A DNA stretch of 64,000 bases from SZUA-309 sp050185825. GTDB taxonomy: Bacteria > Pseudomonadota > Gammaproteobacteria > Pseudomonadales > Azotimanducaceae. A model generated the notes under the pieces. It saw only the letters and a list, made by a program, of their open reading frames with translations. It was not told the origin of the DNA and did no database searches. The DNA is taken from the NCBI GenBank assembly GCA_050185825.1, contig JBFWZA010000017.1, forward strand, positions 62,001 to 126,000. Direction: 5' to 3'. The translations under genes were made by a program, and so were the position numbers. Position 1 is the first letter of the stretch. Every line of letters starts with the position of its first letter. Below are positions 18,673 through 26,748 of the stretch, one piece after another.

Positions 18673-19854
18673 TCAGGGCGATCGAACGGGGCGTCCGCGG
18701 GCCCACACCGCAACGGGACGGGTCAGGGCGGCCAGATCGGCGGTCGGGTCGCCGTCCACCACCAGCACGTCCGCCTCCATGCCTGGGGCCATACGGCCCG
18801 TTCGGCCACCAATCCCGAGACCGGCGGCCGCGCGCGATGTCGCGCTTCTGAGGGTCTCCTCGGGGTCGAGTGCCGCCACGGCAGCGAATACCGCCAGGGC
18901 TTGTGGAAGGTGATGGTGGTAAACCCCGGGGATACCGGCATCCGTGGACGACATGATCGCCACGCCTCGAGCGCGCATGTCCACGAGCGCCGCGCGCATG
19001 CCGGTGAGCGTCGTGCCCTGCGCGTCCAGCATACGCTGCCAGCCCCGGTTGATGGTGGGTGAGACCCAGACGCCGCGTTTCGCCATGAGGGCGGCCACCT
19101 CCGGCCGGTAGTCGGTGGCCCATCCCGCCTCACCGACCCAGGAGCAGTGCTCGACGCTGTGCACGCCGGCCAGCACCGCGGCTTCGATTCCAGGTGTGCC
19201 GTGACAGTGGGCGGCAACCGGATAGCCGAGATTGCGGGCATGATCGACGATGCGCGTCAGCGTGTCGGTCTCGAACTGCGGCGCCAGCGGTTTCGAACCG
19301 CGGGTGAACCGGCCGCCCGTGGCCATGACCTTGATCAGGTCCACACCCTTCGCCTGCTGGCGGTCGACGACGGCCATGGCCGCCTCGGCGTCCGCCGCCT
19401 CACCGCCCCAGAAATGGCAGTGGCCTTCGACGGTGGTAACGGGCTGGCCGGCACAGAGGAGCCTGGGCCCCGGGACTGCACCTCTCGCGATGTCATCGCG
19501 AAGGTCCAGCTCGAATCCGTGACCGCCGCCCAGGTCCCTGGCGCTGGTGATGCCCACCGCCACCATGGCCGCCGCCCGCTCGCGCATGGCGGCGGGATCC
19601 GGCAGCTCGTCCCGTGCGGGAGGGTGTGAACGGGTGGGGTCCAGCACCATGTGTACGTGCGCATCGATCAGGCCCGGCAGCGCGGTACAGCCGGTCATCG
19701 ACACGGCCAGCTTCGCATCCGCGGCCGGGAGATCGCTCAGGGTGCAGAGGCGCTCGATGCTCGCCCCGACGAGCATCAGCGTGTCCGCCTCGAGACGCCG
19801 CTCGCCGTCCCAGAGGGTCAGGCCGGTGAGCACGGTTCTTGTCGGGCGGCTCAT
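18673..19854 (-). CDS. Metal-dependent amidohydrolase (imidazolonepropionase/prolidase-like)
   Basis: 393 aa, amidohydrolase superfamily. Metal ligands are visible: HVH in LPGLIDAHVHM, a candidate Lys in DLIKVMATGG, His in VAAHCHG and SVEHCSW, and the catalytic Asp in SSTDAGIPG. It starts at 19854 in a 4-bp ATGA overlap with the stop of dctM, so it is translated with the permease. No signal peptide is seen, so it is cytoplasmic. It may hydrolyse an imported amide, ester or dipeptide; this is inference from the operon. It converges with the crotonase gene, with a 13-bp gap. Confidence 0.9.
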   Translation of the reverse strand: MSRPTRTVLTGLTLWDGERRLEADTLMLVGASIERLCTLSDLPAADAKLAVSMTGCTALPGLIDAHVHMVLDPTRSHPPARDELPDPAAMRERAAAMVAVGITSARDLGGGHGFELDLRDDIARGAVPGPRLLCAGQPVTTVEGHCHFWGGEAADAEAAMAVVDRQQAKGVDLIKVMATGGRFTRGSKPLAPQFETDTLTRIVDHARNLGYPVAAHCHGTPGIEAAVLAGVHSVEHCSWVGEAGWATDYRPEVAALMAKRGVWVSPTINRGWQRMLDAQGTTLTGMRAALVDMRARGVAIMSSTDAGIPGVYHHHLPQALAVFAAVAALDPEETLRSATSRAAAGLGIGGRTGRMAPGMEADVLVVDGDPTADLAALTRPVAVWARGRPVRSP

Positions 19855-21215
19855 CCGGGCGTGCCATAGAGCTGGTCCGGCAGCCAGGTGGCGAGCTGCG
19901 GCCAGGCGAGCAGCATCAGCAGCACCAGGATCTGCATGATGACAAAGGGCACCACGCCCTTGTAGATGGCGCTCGTGGGAACAGTCTGAGGCGTCACCCC
20001 GCGCAGATAGAACAGCGCGAATCCGAACGGCGGCGTCAGGAAGGACGTCTGCAGGTTGACGGCGATCAGCACGCCCAGCCAGACCGGGTCCATGCCCATG
20101 CCGAGCAGGATCGGTCCGACGATGGGTACGACCACGAAGGTGATCTCGATGAAGTCGAGCATGAAGCCGAGCAGAAAGATCACCACCATGACGATGCCGA
20201 GCGCGGTCCACATCCCGCCGGGGAGCGCGTCGAACCAGCCCTGAACGACCTCGTCGCCGCCGTAGCCGCGGAACACAAGGGAGAAGATCGAGGCGCCGAT
20301 CAAAATGAAGAAGACCATGGCGGTGGTGGTCAGCGTCTGTCGGCAGATGTCCCTGAGCCGCGCGACGTCGATCTCCCGTTTCATGCCCCCGAGCAGCAGC
20401 GCGCCGATGGCGCCCACCCCGGCCGCTTCCGTGGGAGTGGCGAAACCACCCAGAATGGCGCCGAGCACGACCACGATCAGCGCCAGCGGTGGTGCGAGAT
20501 TGGCGATGAGACGACCCGCTCCCTGCCCGGAAGGTACCGGGGCGTCGTGCGTTGCGCTGTTACGGCGGGCGGCGAGCAGCGCATATACCGCGTAGAACGC
20601 AACGAGCAGCAGGCCGGGGACGAGCGAGCCGGCGAAGAGGTCACCCACGGACACGGTGTCCGGCGCGTAGACGCCCGCGTCGAGCTGGGCCCGCTGATAG
20701 GCGTTGCCGAGCACGTCGCCGAGCAGCACCAGAGCGATGGACGGTGGAATGATCTGCCCCAGCGTGCCGGTGGCGGCGATGGTGCCCGTGGCCAGGCGCG
20801 GCTCGTATCCCTGGCCGAGCATGGACGGCAGCGCCATGAGGCCCATGGTCACCACCGTGGCGCCGACGATCCCGGTGCTGGCCGCCATGAGCATGCCGAC
20901 GGCGACCACGGCCAGCGCCAGTCCGCCTCGAAAGCCGCCGAACAGCGCGGTCATGGAGTCGAGCAGGGATTCGGCGATCCGCGTCTTCTCGAGCACCACG
21001 CCCATGAAAACGAACAGCGGCACCGCGAGCATGGTCTGGTTGGTCATGATGCCGAACAGCCGGTTGGGCAGAAATCCCAGGTCGCCGGCATTGAAGGCGC
21101 CGGTAAGGATACCGACGAAGGCAAAGAGCAGGGACACCCCGGCGAGCGTGATCGCCACCGGATAGCCGGCGAGCAGGGCGGCGAAGGTGGCGGCGAACAT
21201 GAGCAGCGGCGTCAT
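19851..21215 (-). CDS. dctM: TRAP transporter large permease, DctM type
   Basis: Large membrane subunit, 454 aa, with about a dozen hydrophobic segments. Typical family stretches are NQTMLAVPLFVFMGVVLEKT near residue 60, GATVVTMGLMALPSM and TGTIAATGTLGQIIPPSI. It moves the substrate with a sodium gradient after capture by the binding protein. ATG at 21215 lies 1 bp after the stop of dctQ, and its own stop overlaps the amidohydrolase start. The likely partner binding protein is at 16703 on the other strand. Confidence 0.95.
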   Translation of the reverse strand: MTPLLMFAATFAALLAGYPVAITLAGVSLLFAFVGILTGAFNAGDLGFLPNRLFGIMTNQTMLAVPLFVFMGVVLEKTRIAESLLDSMTALFGGFRGGLALAVVAVGMLMAASTGIVGATVVTMGLMALPSMLGQGYEPRLATGTIAATGTLGQIIPPSIALVLLGDVLGNAYQRAQLDAGVYAPDTVSVGDLFAGSLVPGLLLVAFYAVYALLAARRNSATHDAPVPSGQGAGRLIANLAPPLALIVVVLGAILGGFATPTEAAGVGAIGALLLGGMKREIDVARLRDICRQTLTTTAMVFFILIGASIFSLVFRGYGGDEVVQGWFDALPGGMWTALGIVMVVIFLLGFMLDFIEITFVVVPIVGPILLGMGMDPVWLGVLIAVNLQTSFLTPPFGFALFYLRGVTPQTVPTSAIYKGVVPFVIMQILVLLMLLAWPQLATWLPDQLYGTPG

Positions 21216-21216
21216 C

Positions 21217-21672
21217 TCAGCCCTTCTGCGTCAGGCGGCGTACGTTCCGCGCGATTTCGGCGAGTCCCTGGAGGGTGACCAGAAGGGCCATCACCGGGAT
21301 GAGGGTCTTCAGCACGAAGATGCCGGGTATGCCGCCGACCTCCGGCGAGCCTTCCAGGATGTGCCAGGACGCGGTGACGTAGGGCAGCGAGCCGATGCCG
21401 ATGGTGAGGGCGACCGGCAGCAGAAACAGCAGGTGGCCGGCGAGGTTGACCCATGCCTGCTGGCGACCGCTGAGACGTCCGTAGATCACGTCCACGCGTA
21501 CGTGCTCGTCCACCTTCATGGTGTAGGCGATGCCCAGCATGAACGCCGTGGCGTGGAGATAGATGACGGACTCCTGGAGCACCACGGCGCCGATGTCGAA
21601 CCCGTAGCGCAGCACCACCACGGCGCAGGTAGCGAGCCCCATGATCAGCGTCAGCCAGGCGACGACGCGCAC
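21217..21672 (-). CDS. dctQ: TRAP transporter small permease, DctQ type
   Basis: Small membrane subunit, 151 aa from a GTG at 21672, with a GGAG ribosome-binding site about 6 nt upstream. Four hydrophobic helices are seen. The DctQ-like features are VVVLRYGFDIGAVVLQESVIYLHA and the DEHVRVDVIYGRLS loop. A further upstream CTG start overlapping the ubiA stop is possible but less likely. It works as a complex with DctM. It lies 32 bp after ubiA on the same strand. Confidence 0.9.
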   Translation of the reverse strand: MRVVAWLTLIMGLATCAVVVLRYGFDIGAVVLQESVIYLHATAFMLGIAYTMKVDEHVRVDVIYGRLSGRQQAWVNLAGHLLFLLPVALTIGIGSLPYVTASWHILEGSPEVGGIPGIFVLKTLIPVMALLVTLQGLAEIARNVRRLTQKG

Positions 21673-21704
21673 GATACTCTCCGTCAGGCGGTCGACCAGA
21701 TGGA

Positions 21705-22706
21705 TCAGAGCGTCGTTCCGAAGAAGCTGGCACCCGCCAGCAGCGGCAGCAGGTTCGCGTCGAACACCGCACCGGCGAACAGCGCGAAGCCGACCCAGAC
21801 GTTGTTCCGGAAGGCGTCGAAGCAGGCCTCCCGGACACGGTGCCGGATCAGATACTGCTGATAGAGGAAGCAGCCCGCAGCCGCGAATATACCGATCTTA
21901 AGACCGATGCCGGAGTCCGAGACGTCGGCGAAGAGCACGAGCGCAATCAGGGTGATGATCTGCAGGAGACCGATCATCAGTCGATCCAGCGAGCCGAAGA
22001 GAATGGCAGTGGAGCGCACGCCGATCTTCAGGTCATCGTCTCTGTCCACCATCGCATACATGCTGTCGTAGGCGACGATCCACGTCATGCTGGCGATGAA
22101 CAGCAGCCAGGTCTCCAGCGGCAGCGCGCCCCGGACCGCGGCATACGCCATGACCAGTCCCCAGCTGAAGGCCGCCCCGAGCACCACCTGAGGCAGATAG
22201 GTCCAGCGCTTCATGAGCGGATAAATGGCGGCGATGCCGAGTCCGGCGACCGCCAGCGTGCGGGTGAGCGGATTGAGGAATACCAGTAGCGTTCCGGCGG
22301 CAGCGACGAGGATCACGAACAGCCCGGCGGCGCTCGCGGTGCTGATCCGTCCGGTGGCGAGCGGCCTTCCCGCCGTCCGCTTCACATAGCCGTCGATCTT
22401 CCTGTCGGCGATGTCGTTGATCACGCAGCCCGCGGAACGCATCAGCCAGGTGCCGAGGGTGAAGATCAGGATCAGCGAGACGGGGGGCAGGCCGTCGGCG
22501 GCAAGCCAGAGCGCCGCGAGCGTGGGCCACAGCAGCAGCAGGGTACCCACGGGCCGGTCGAGGCGCATGAGCGCGAGGTAGGGTTCCGCGAAGGCACGCC
22601 AGGCGTCCACATCGACGGATGTGAGGCGATGGGCGCCCGCTTTCAACTTACCTGCCCTTCGTGCGTGTTCGTATGCATCCGGAAAATCGGTTGATTGCCG
22701 CGGCAT
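21705..22706 (-). CDS. ubiA: 4-hydroxybenzoate polyprenyltransferase UbiA
   Basis: UbiA, 333 aa from ATG at 22706, attaches the polyprenyl tail in ubiquinone synthesis, in the inner membrane. Both aspartate-rich motifs are visible: NDIADRKID (first) and DRDDDLKIG (second). About eight hydrophobic segments follow a hydrophilic N-terminal region of about 50 residues, longer than in E. coli (290 aa), so a later start is possible. The frame is open upstream to 22832 but overlaps the divergent rubredoxin. ubiC is not next to it. Confidence 0.95.
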   Translation of the reverse strand: MPRQSTDFPDAYEHARRAGKLKAGAHRLTSVDVDAWRAFAEPYLALMRLDRPVGTLLLLWPTLAALWLAADGLPPVSLILIFTLGTWLMRSAGCVINDIADRKIDGYVKRTAGRPLATGRISTASAAGLFVILVAAAGTLLVFLNPLTRTLAVAGLGIAAIYPLMKRWTYLPQVVLGAAFSWGLVMAYAAVRGALPLETWLLFIASMTWIVAYDSMYAMVDRDDDLKIGVRSTAILFGSLDRLMIGLLQIITLIALVLFADVSDSGIGLKIGIFAAAGCFLYQQYLIRHRVREACFDAFRNNVWVGFALFAGAVFDANLLPLLAGASFFGTTL

Positions 22707-22812
22707 GGTAGCCGAATCCGCGTGCCTTGGGAGGACCGTCGAATTGATTTTTGGGGGTCGGGAAAGTAGCTTACGCGCCTTGTTCAGCGGCGGCGGTGAG
22801 AAAAGGTAGAGC

Positions 22813-22980
22813 ATGCGGAAATGGCAGTGCATCGTTTGCGGCTGGATCTATGACGAAGCCGAGGGGTGTGAAGAGGAGAACATTCCGCCCGGCACCCGCT
22901 GGGAAGACGTCCCCGAAGACTTCGTCTGCCCGGAGTGCGGGGTCAGCAAGGAAGACTTCGAGATGATCGAGATCGGCTGA
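22813..22980 (+). CDS. Rubredoxin
   Basis: 55-aa iron protein. The two CxxC pairs that hold a single iron are C6-x2-C9 (WQCIVCGWIYD) and C39-x2-C42 (FVCPECGVSKEDFE). The PPGTRWEDVPEDF middle is the family signature. It carries single electrons in the cytoplasm, for example to a hydroxylase or oxygen-defence enzyme. It is divergent from ubiA, a placement also known in Pseudomonas relatives. No partner reductase is in the window. Confidence 0.97.
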   Translation: MRKWQCIVCGWIYDEAEGCEEENIPPGTRWEDVPEDFVCPECGVSKEDFEMIEIG

Positions 22981-23010
22981 GCGCCGCCCGGCTCAAGCGC
23001 GCGCCTGACC

Positions 23011-24285
23011 ATGAACCTCACCGTACGCATCCTCATCGGCATGACCGCCGGCCTCGTGCTCGGCATGCTCGTCAAGTTCGCCAACGTGTCCGCAGACGGC
23101 TTCGTGTCCGTCTACCTCGTCGACGGCCTGCTCGATGCAGGCGGTGACATCTTCATCGCCAGCCTCAAGCTCATGGTCGTGCCGCTGGTCTTCGTGTCGC
23201 TGGTCTGCGGTGCGGCGAGCCTGGGTGGCCACGGCAACATGGGACGGGTTGGTGGAAAAACGGTTGCCCTGTACCTGCTCACCACCGGCATCGCCATCAG
23301 CATCGCGCTGCTCTTGGCGCTGGTCATCCAACCGGGTGAGGGGGCCTCGAGCGCCGAGATCACCGCCACGGAATACGTGCCGACCGCGCACGAGAGCATC
23401 AAGGACACGCTGGTCAACATCTTCCCGACCAACCCGATCCAGGCCATGGCGGAAGGGAACATGCTGCAGATCATCATCTTCGCCCTGCTGTTCGGCGTCG
23501 CGCTCAGCCGGGCGGGAGAGGCGGGCACGCGGATCAGCGCGGTGTTCGACGATCTCAACGAGATCCTCATGAAGCTCATCACCATGCTGATCGAGCTGGC
23601 ACCGTACGGTGTCTTCTGCCTGATGACCGTGCTGTTCGCCAGAGTGGGCTGGCAGGAGATCGGTAAGCTCATCGCCTACTTCATGACGGTGGTGCTCGCG
23701 CTCATCGTGCACCTCTCGGTGGTCTACCCGACGCTGCTGACGCTGCTGGCGCGGGTGAATCCGGTGATCTTCTTCAACAAGATGCGCGAGCCCATGCTGG
23801 TGGCGTTCTCCACCTCCTCAAGCGGTGCCACGCTGCCGGTGACGCTGCGCACCGTGGAGAAGCGTGTGGGTGTGAGGAACGAGGTGGCATCGTTCGCGAT
23901 CCCGCTGGGCGCGACCATCAACATGGACGGCACCGCCATCATGCAGGGCGTGGCGACGGTGTTCATCGCCCAGTTCTATGTCATCGATCTGACGTTCGCC
24001 GATTACCTGATGGTCATCCTCACCGCCACGCTCGCGTCCATCGGCACGGCGGGCGTGCCGGGAGTGGGGCTGATCATGCTGGCCATGGTGCTCGATCAGG
24101 TGGGCCTGCCCGTGGAAGGGATCGGCCTCATCATCGGTATCGACCGTCTGCTCGATATGCTGCGCACGTCCGTGAACGTGGTGGGTGACGGGACCGTGGC
24201 CACCATCGTTGCCAGGAGCGAGAACGATCTGGATCTGGAGGTCTTCAGCGACCCGGATGCGGGTCGCGTGTACGACGGCGACTGA
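23011..24285 (+). CDS. Dicarboxylate/amino acid:cation symporter (DAACS, GltP/DctA type)
   Basis: 424-aa inner-membrane symporter. The hairpin serine-rich motif FSTSSSGATLP (about residue 265) and the unwound-helix motif INMDGTAIMQG are intact, as is GVPGVGLIMLAMVL. These bind substrate and sodium or protons in the family. Substrate is probably glutamate, aspartate or a C4-dicarboxylate; the exact one cannot be told. The C-terminal tail is acidic. It is 30 bp after rubredoxin and convergent with recG. Confidence 0.95.
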   Translation: MNLTVRILIGMTAGLVLGMLVKFANVSADGFVSVYLVDGLLDAGGDIFIASLKLMVVPLVFVSLVCGAASLGGHGNMGRVGGKTVALYLLTTGIAISIALLLALVIQPGEGASSAEITATEYVPTAHESIKDTLVNIFPTNPIQAMAEGNMLQIIIFALLFGVALSRAGEAGTRISAVFDDLNEILMKLITMLIELAPYGVFCLMTVLFARVGWQEIGKLIAYFMTVVLALIVHLSVVYPTLLTLLARVNPVIFFNKMREPMLVAFSTSSSGATLPVTLRTVEKRVGVRNEVASFAIPLGATINMDGTAIMQGVATVFIAQFYVIDLTFADYLMVILTATLASIGTAGVPGVGLIMLAMVLDQVGLPVEGIGLIIGIDRLLDMLRTSVNVVGDGTVATIVARSENDLDLEVFSDPDAGRVYDGD

Positions 24286-24311
24286 TCGTCGCCCGTGCTC
24301 GGATTTCCGGA

Positions 24312-26324
24312 TCAGACGCCCGAGTGACCCGAGTCGGCCGGCGCCCAGATGGCGAGCAGCCGGGCGACCGTTGCCGGATCTTCTGCCAGAAGCGCATCAC
24401 CCCGGCGGACCACCTCGGGAATCAGGTGGGCGTGGGTACGCAGATCGGCGATGCGGAACTGCTGCTCACCCGTCTGGCGCGTGCCCATGAGATCCCCGGG
24501 ACCGCGGATCTTCAGGTCCTCCTCGGCGATGTGGAAGCCGTCCTGACTGTCGCGGATCACGGTCAGCCGTTGCCGGCCGATTTCCGACAGCGGTGTGGCG
24601 TAGAGCAGCACGCAGTGTGAAGCCTGGCTGCCGCGGCCGACCCGGCCGCGCAGCTGGTGCAGCTGGGCGAGCCCCATGCGCTCCGGGTTCTCGATGACCA
24701 TCAGCGTCGCGTTGGGCACGTCGACGCCCACTTCCACCACGGTGGTGGCCAGCAGCAGCTGAACCTCGCCGCGCTTGAACGCTGCCATCACGTCCGCCTT
24801 CTCTGCACTCTTCATGCGCCCGTGCAGCACGCCGATGCGGATGCCCGGCAGCGCCTCGACGAGCAGCGGCTGCATCTGCTCCACGGATACGGCCTCGAGC
24901 GCCTCCGAGATCTCGATCAGCGGACACACCCAGTAGGCCTGACGTCCCGCCGCGATTTCTGCCGCGACCCGGGCAATCACCTCGTCACGACGGTCGTCGG
25001 CGATGACGACGGTGGTGATGGGTTGGCGTCCCGCGGGCAGTTCGTCCAGCGTCGAGACGTCCATGTCCGCATAGAGCGCCATGGTCAGCGTGCGGGGAAT
25101 CGGCGTGGCCGTCATCACCAGCTGATGGGGCAGCTCCCCCTTGTCCTTGAGCGCCATACGCTGATGGACGCCGAATCGATGCTGCTCGTCCACCACCGTC
25201 AGCGCCAGCTTCGCAAAGCGCACCTGGTCCTGAAAAAGGGCGTGGGTGCCGACGGCGACCAGCGCCTCGCCGGACTCGATCCCCGCGACCACCCGCTTCC
25301 GCTCCGCCGCACTCTGGGATCCGGTGAGCAGCACCACCGGGATGCCCAGCGGCTCCAGCCAGGCCGTGAAATTCAGGTAGTGCTGCTCCGCCAGAATCTC
25401 CGTGGGCGCCATCACCGCCGTCTGCGCACCGTGCTCCGCGGCTCTGATCGCCGCGAAGGCGGCGACGACCGTCTTCCCCGAGCCCACGTCGCCCTGCAGC
25501 AGGCGCAGCATCGGCCGTTCCCGGGCCAGGTCCTCGAGCACCTCCGTGGTCACCCGACGCTGCGCGCCGGTGAGCCGGAAGCCGAGGTGCTTCAGCAGCA
25601 CCCGGCCGAGGTGCTCCGCCTGGGGCAGCGCGTGCGTGCGATGCTCCGCACGATCCGACTGGCGGTGACGCATGACCAGGTAGTAGGCGGTGAGCTCGTC
25701 CACCGCGACCCGGGCCTGTGCCTCGGCGATGTCGGCATCCGAGGCGTCCGCAGGGGGCCGGTGCAGGTAGCGCAGGTCGGCGTAAGGCGTGCCGTCCGCG
25801 TCCGGCCAGCGCAGGGCGAGCAGCTGATCGGTGAGGCTTCGCAGCCGGCCCTGACCGAGGCCCTTCGTGGTCGGATAAATCGGGGTCAGCGCCGGTTCCG
25901 GCGCGGGTGGCGCCTCGAAGAATGTCCGGTACTCCGGATGAATCATCTCTATGCCTTCCCGCGACAGCCGGGCCCGACCGAATACCTGCAGGAAGACGCC
26001 CGGGCGCAGCGCGTTCTCCTGCGCGCGGGAGAAATAGAAGAAGCGCAGCCGCAGATAGCCGGTGCCGTCCTCCAGGGTGACGACCAGGCTGCGGCGGCGG
26101 CCGTAGGCGAGCCGGGCGTCGACGATCTGGCCCTGCACGAGGCCCTCCTGCTCGGGCGCGAGGCTGCCGAGGCCGATCACTCGGGAACGATCCTGGTAGC
26201 GCAGCGGCAGGTGCAGCAGCAGATCCAGCAGCCGGTTGATACCCATCCGCGAGAGCTGCTCGCCGAGCGCCGGGCCCACACCCTTGAGCGTGCGGACCGG
26301 TGCGGACGGGTCGGCCAGGGTCAC
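24312..26324 (-). CDS. recG: ATP-dependent DNA helicase RecG
   Basis: RecG, 670 aa, reverses stalled forks and branch-migrates Holliday junctions. The N-terminal wedge/OB domain begins LKGVGPALGEQL. Walker A is GDVGSGKT (278-285), and Walker B is VVDEQHRFGVHQR (DEQH form). The helicase C-terminal half has VCPLIEIS, TTVVEVGVDVPNA and QLRGRVGRG. It is shorter than E. coli RecG (693). Its ATG overlaps the ridA stop by 4 bp, so ridA-recG are coupled. Confidence 0.97.
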   Translation of the reverse strand: MTLADPSAPVRTLKGVGPALGEQLSRMGINRLLDLLLHLPLRYQDRSRVIGLGSLAPEQEGLVQGQIVDARLAYGRRRSLVVTLEDGTGYLRLRFFYFSRAQENALRPGVFLQVFGRARLSREGIEMIHPEYRTFFEAPPAPEPALTPIYPTTKGLGQGRLRSLTDQLLALRWPDADGTPYADLRYLHRPPADASDADIAEAQARVAVDELTAYYLVMRHRQSDRAEHRTHALPQAEHLGRVLLKHLGFRLTGAQRRVTTEVLEDLARERPMLRLLQGDVGSGKTVVAAFAAIRAAEHGAQTAVMAPTEILAEQHYLNFTAWLEPLGIPVVLLTGSQSAAERKRVVAGIESGEALVAVGTHALFQDQVRFAKLALTVVDEQHRFGVHQRMALKDKGELPHQLVMTATPIPRTLTMALYADMDVSTLDELPAGRQPITTVVIADDRRDEVIARVAAEIAAGRQAYWVCPLIEISEALEAVSVEQMQPLLVEALPGIRIGVLHGRMKSAEKADVMAAFKRGEVQLLLATTVVEVGVDVPNATLMVIENPERMGLAQLHQLRGRVGRGSQASHCVLLYATPLSEIGRQRLTVIRDSQDGFHIAEEDLKIRGPGDLMGTRQTGEQQFRIADLRTHAHLIPEVVRRGDALLAEDPATVARLLAIWAPADSGHSGV

Positions 26325-26719
26325 GACCGGTTTCGGGCGGCTCCGGGAACCAGGATACCCTCGATCTCCACAGCGGCCCCCTTGGGCAGCGCGGCGACGC
26401 CAACCGCCGCCCGGGCGGGGTACGGGGTGGGCACGTGCCGGGCCATCACCTCGTTGACGGTGGCGAAGTCGCCCAGATCCGTGAGGTAGACGGTGAGTTT
26501 GACCAGGTCGGCCAGCGAGCCGCCCGCGGCCTCGGCCACTGCCGCCAGGTTTCTGAACACCTGATCGGTCTGCGCTGCCACGTCCCCGCTCACCAGGTTC
26601 ATGGTGGCGGGGTCGAGCGGGATCTGGCCGGACAGGAAGACCAGCCCGGAGCTGGCGATGGCCTGGGAATACGTACCGATGGCGGCGGGTGCCGCGTCCG
26701 TGCTGATGGGTTGCTTCAT
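26321..26719 (-). CDS. ridA: Enamine/imine deaminase RidA (YjgF family)
   Basis: 132 aa. It removes reactive enamines made by PLP enzymes. The start at 26719 gives MKQPISTDAAPAAIGTYSQA, typical of the family. The substrate-binding arginine is in PARAAVGVAALPKGA, followed by EIEGIL. It lies between spoT (29 bp upstream) and recG (4-bp ATGA overlap), the same order as in Pseudomonas. Confidence 0.95.
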   Translation of the reverse strand: MKQPISTDAAPAAIGTYSQAIASSGLVFLSGQIPLDPATMNLVSGDVAAQTDQVFRNLAAVAEAAGGSLADLVKLTVYLTDLGDFATVNEVMARHVPTPYPARAAVGVAALPKGAAVEIEGILVPGAARNRS

Positions 26720-26748
26720 TGCCGTCCTGGGCGGTCCTGGGTGTCGGG

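Noticed and set aside
22744..22772. TTGATT-17-TAGCTT as a rubredoxin promoter.
   Set aside because: The -10 matches only 3 of 6 positions, too weak to list.
24276..24293. GGCGAC/GTCGCC hairpin at the symporter stop codon as a bidirectional terminator.
   Set aside because: The stem is only 6 bp and neither side has a T-run.
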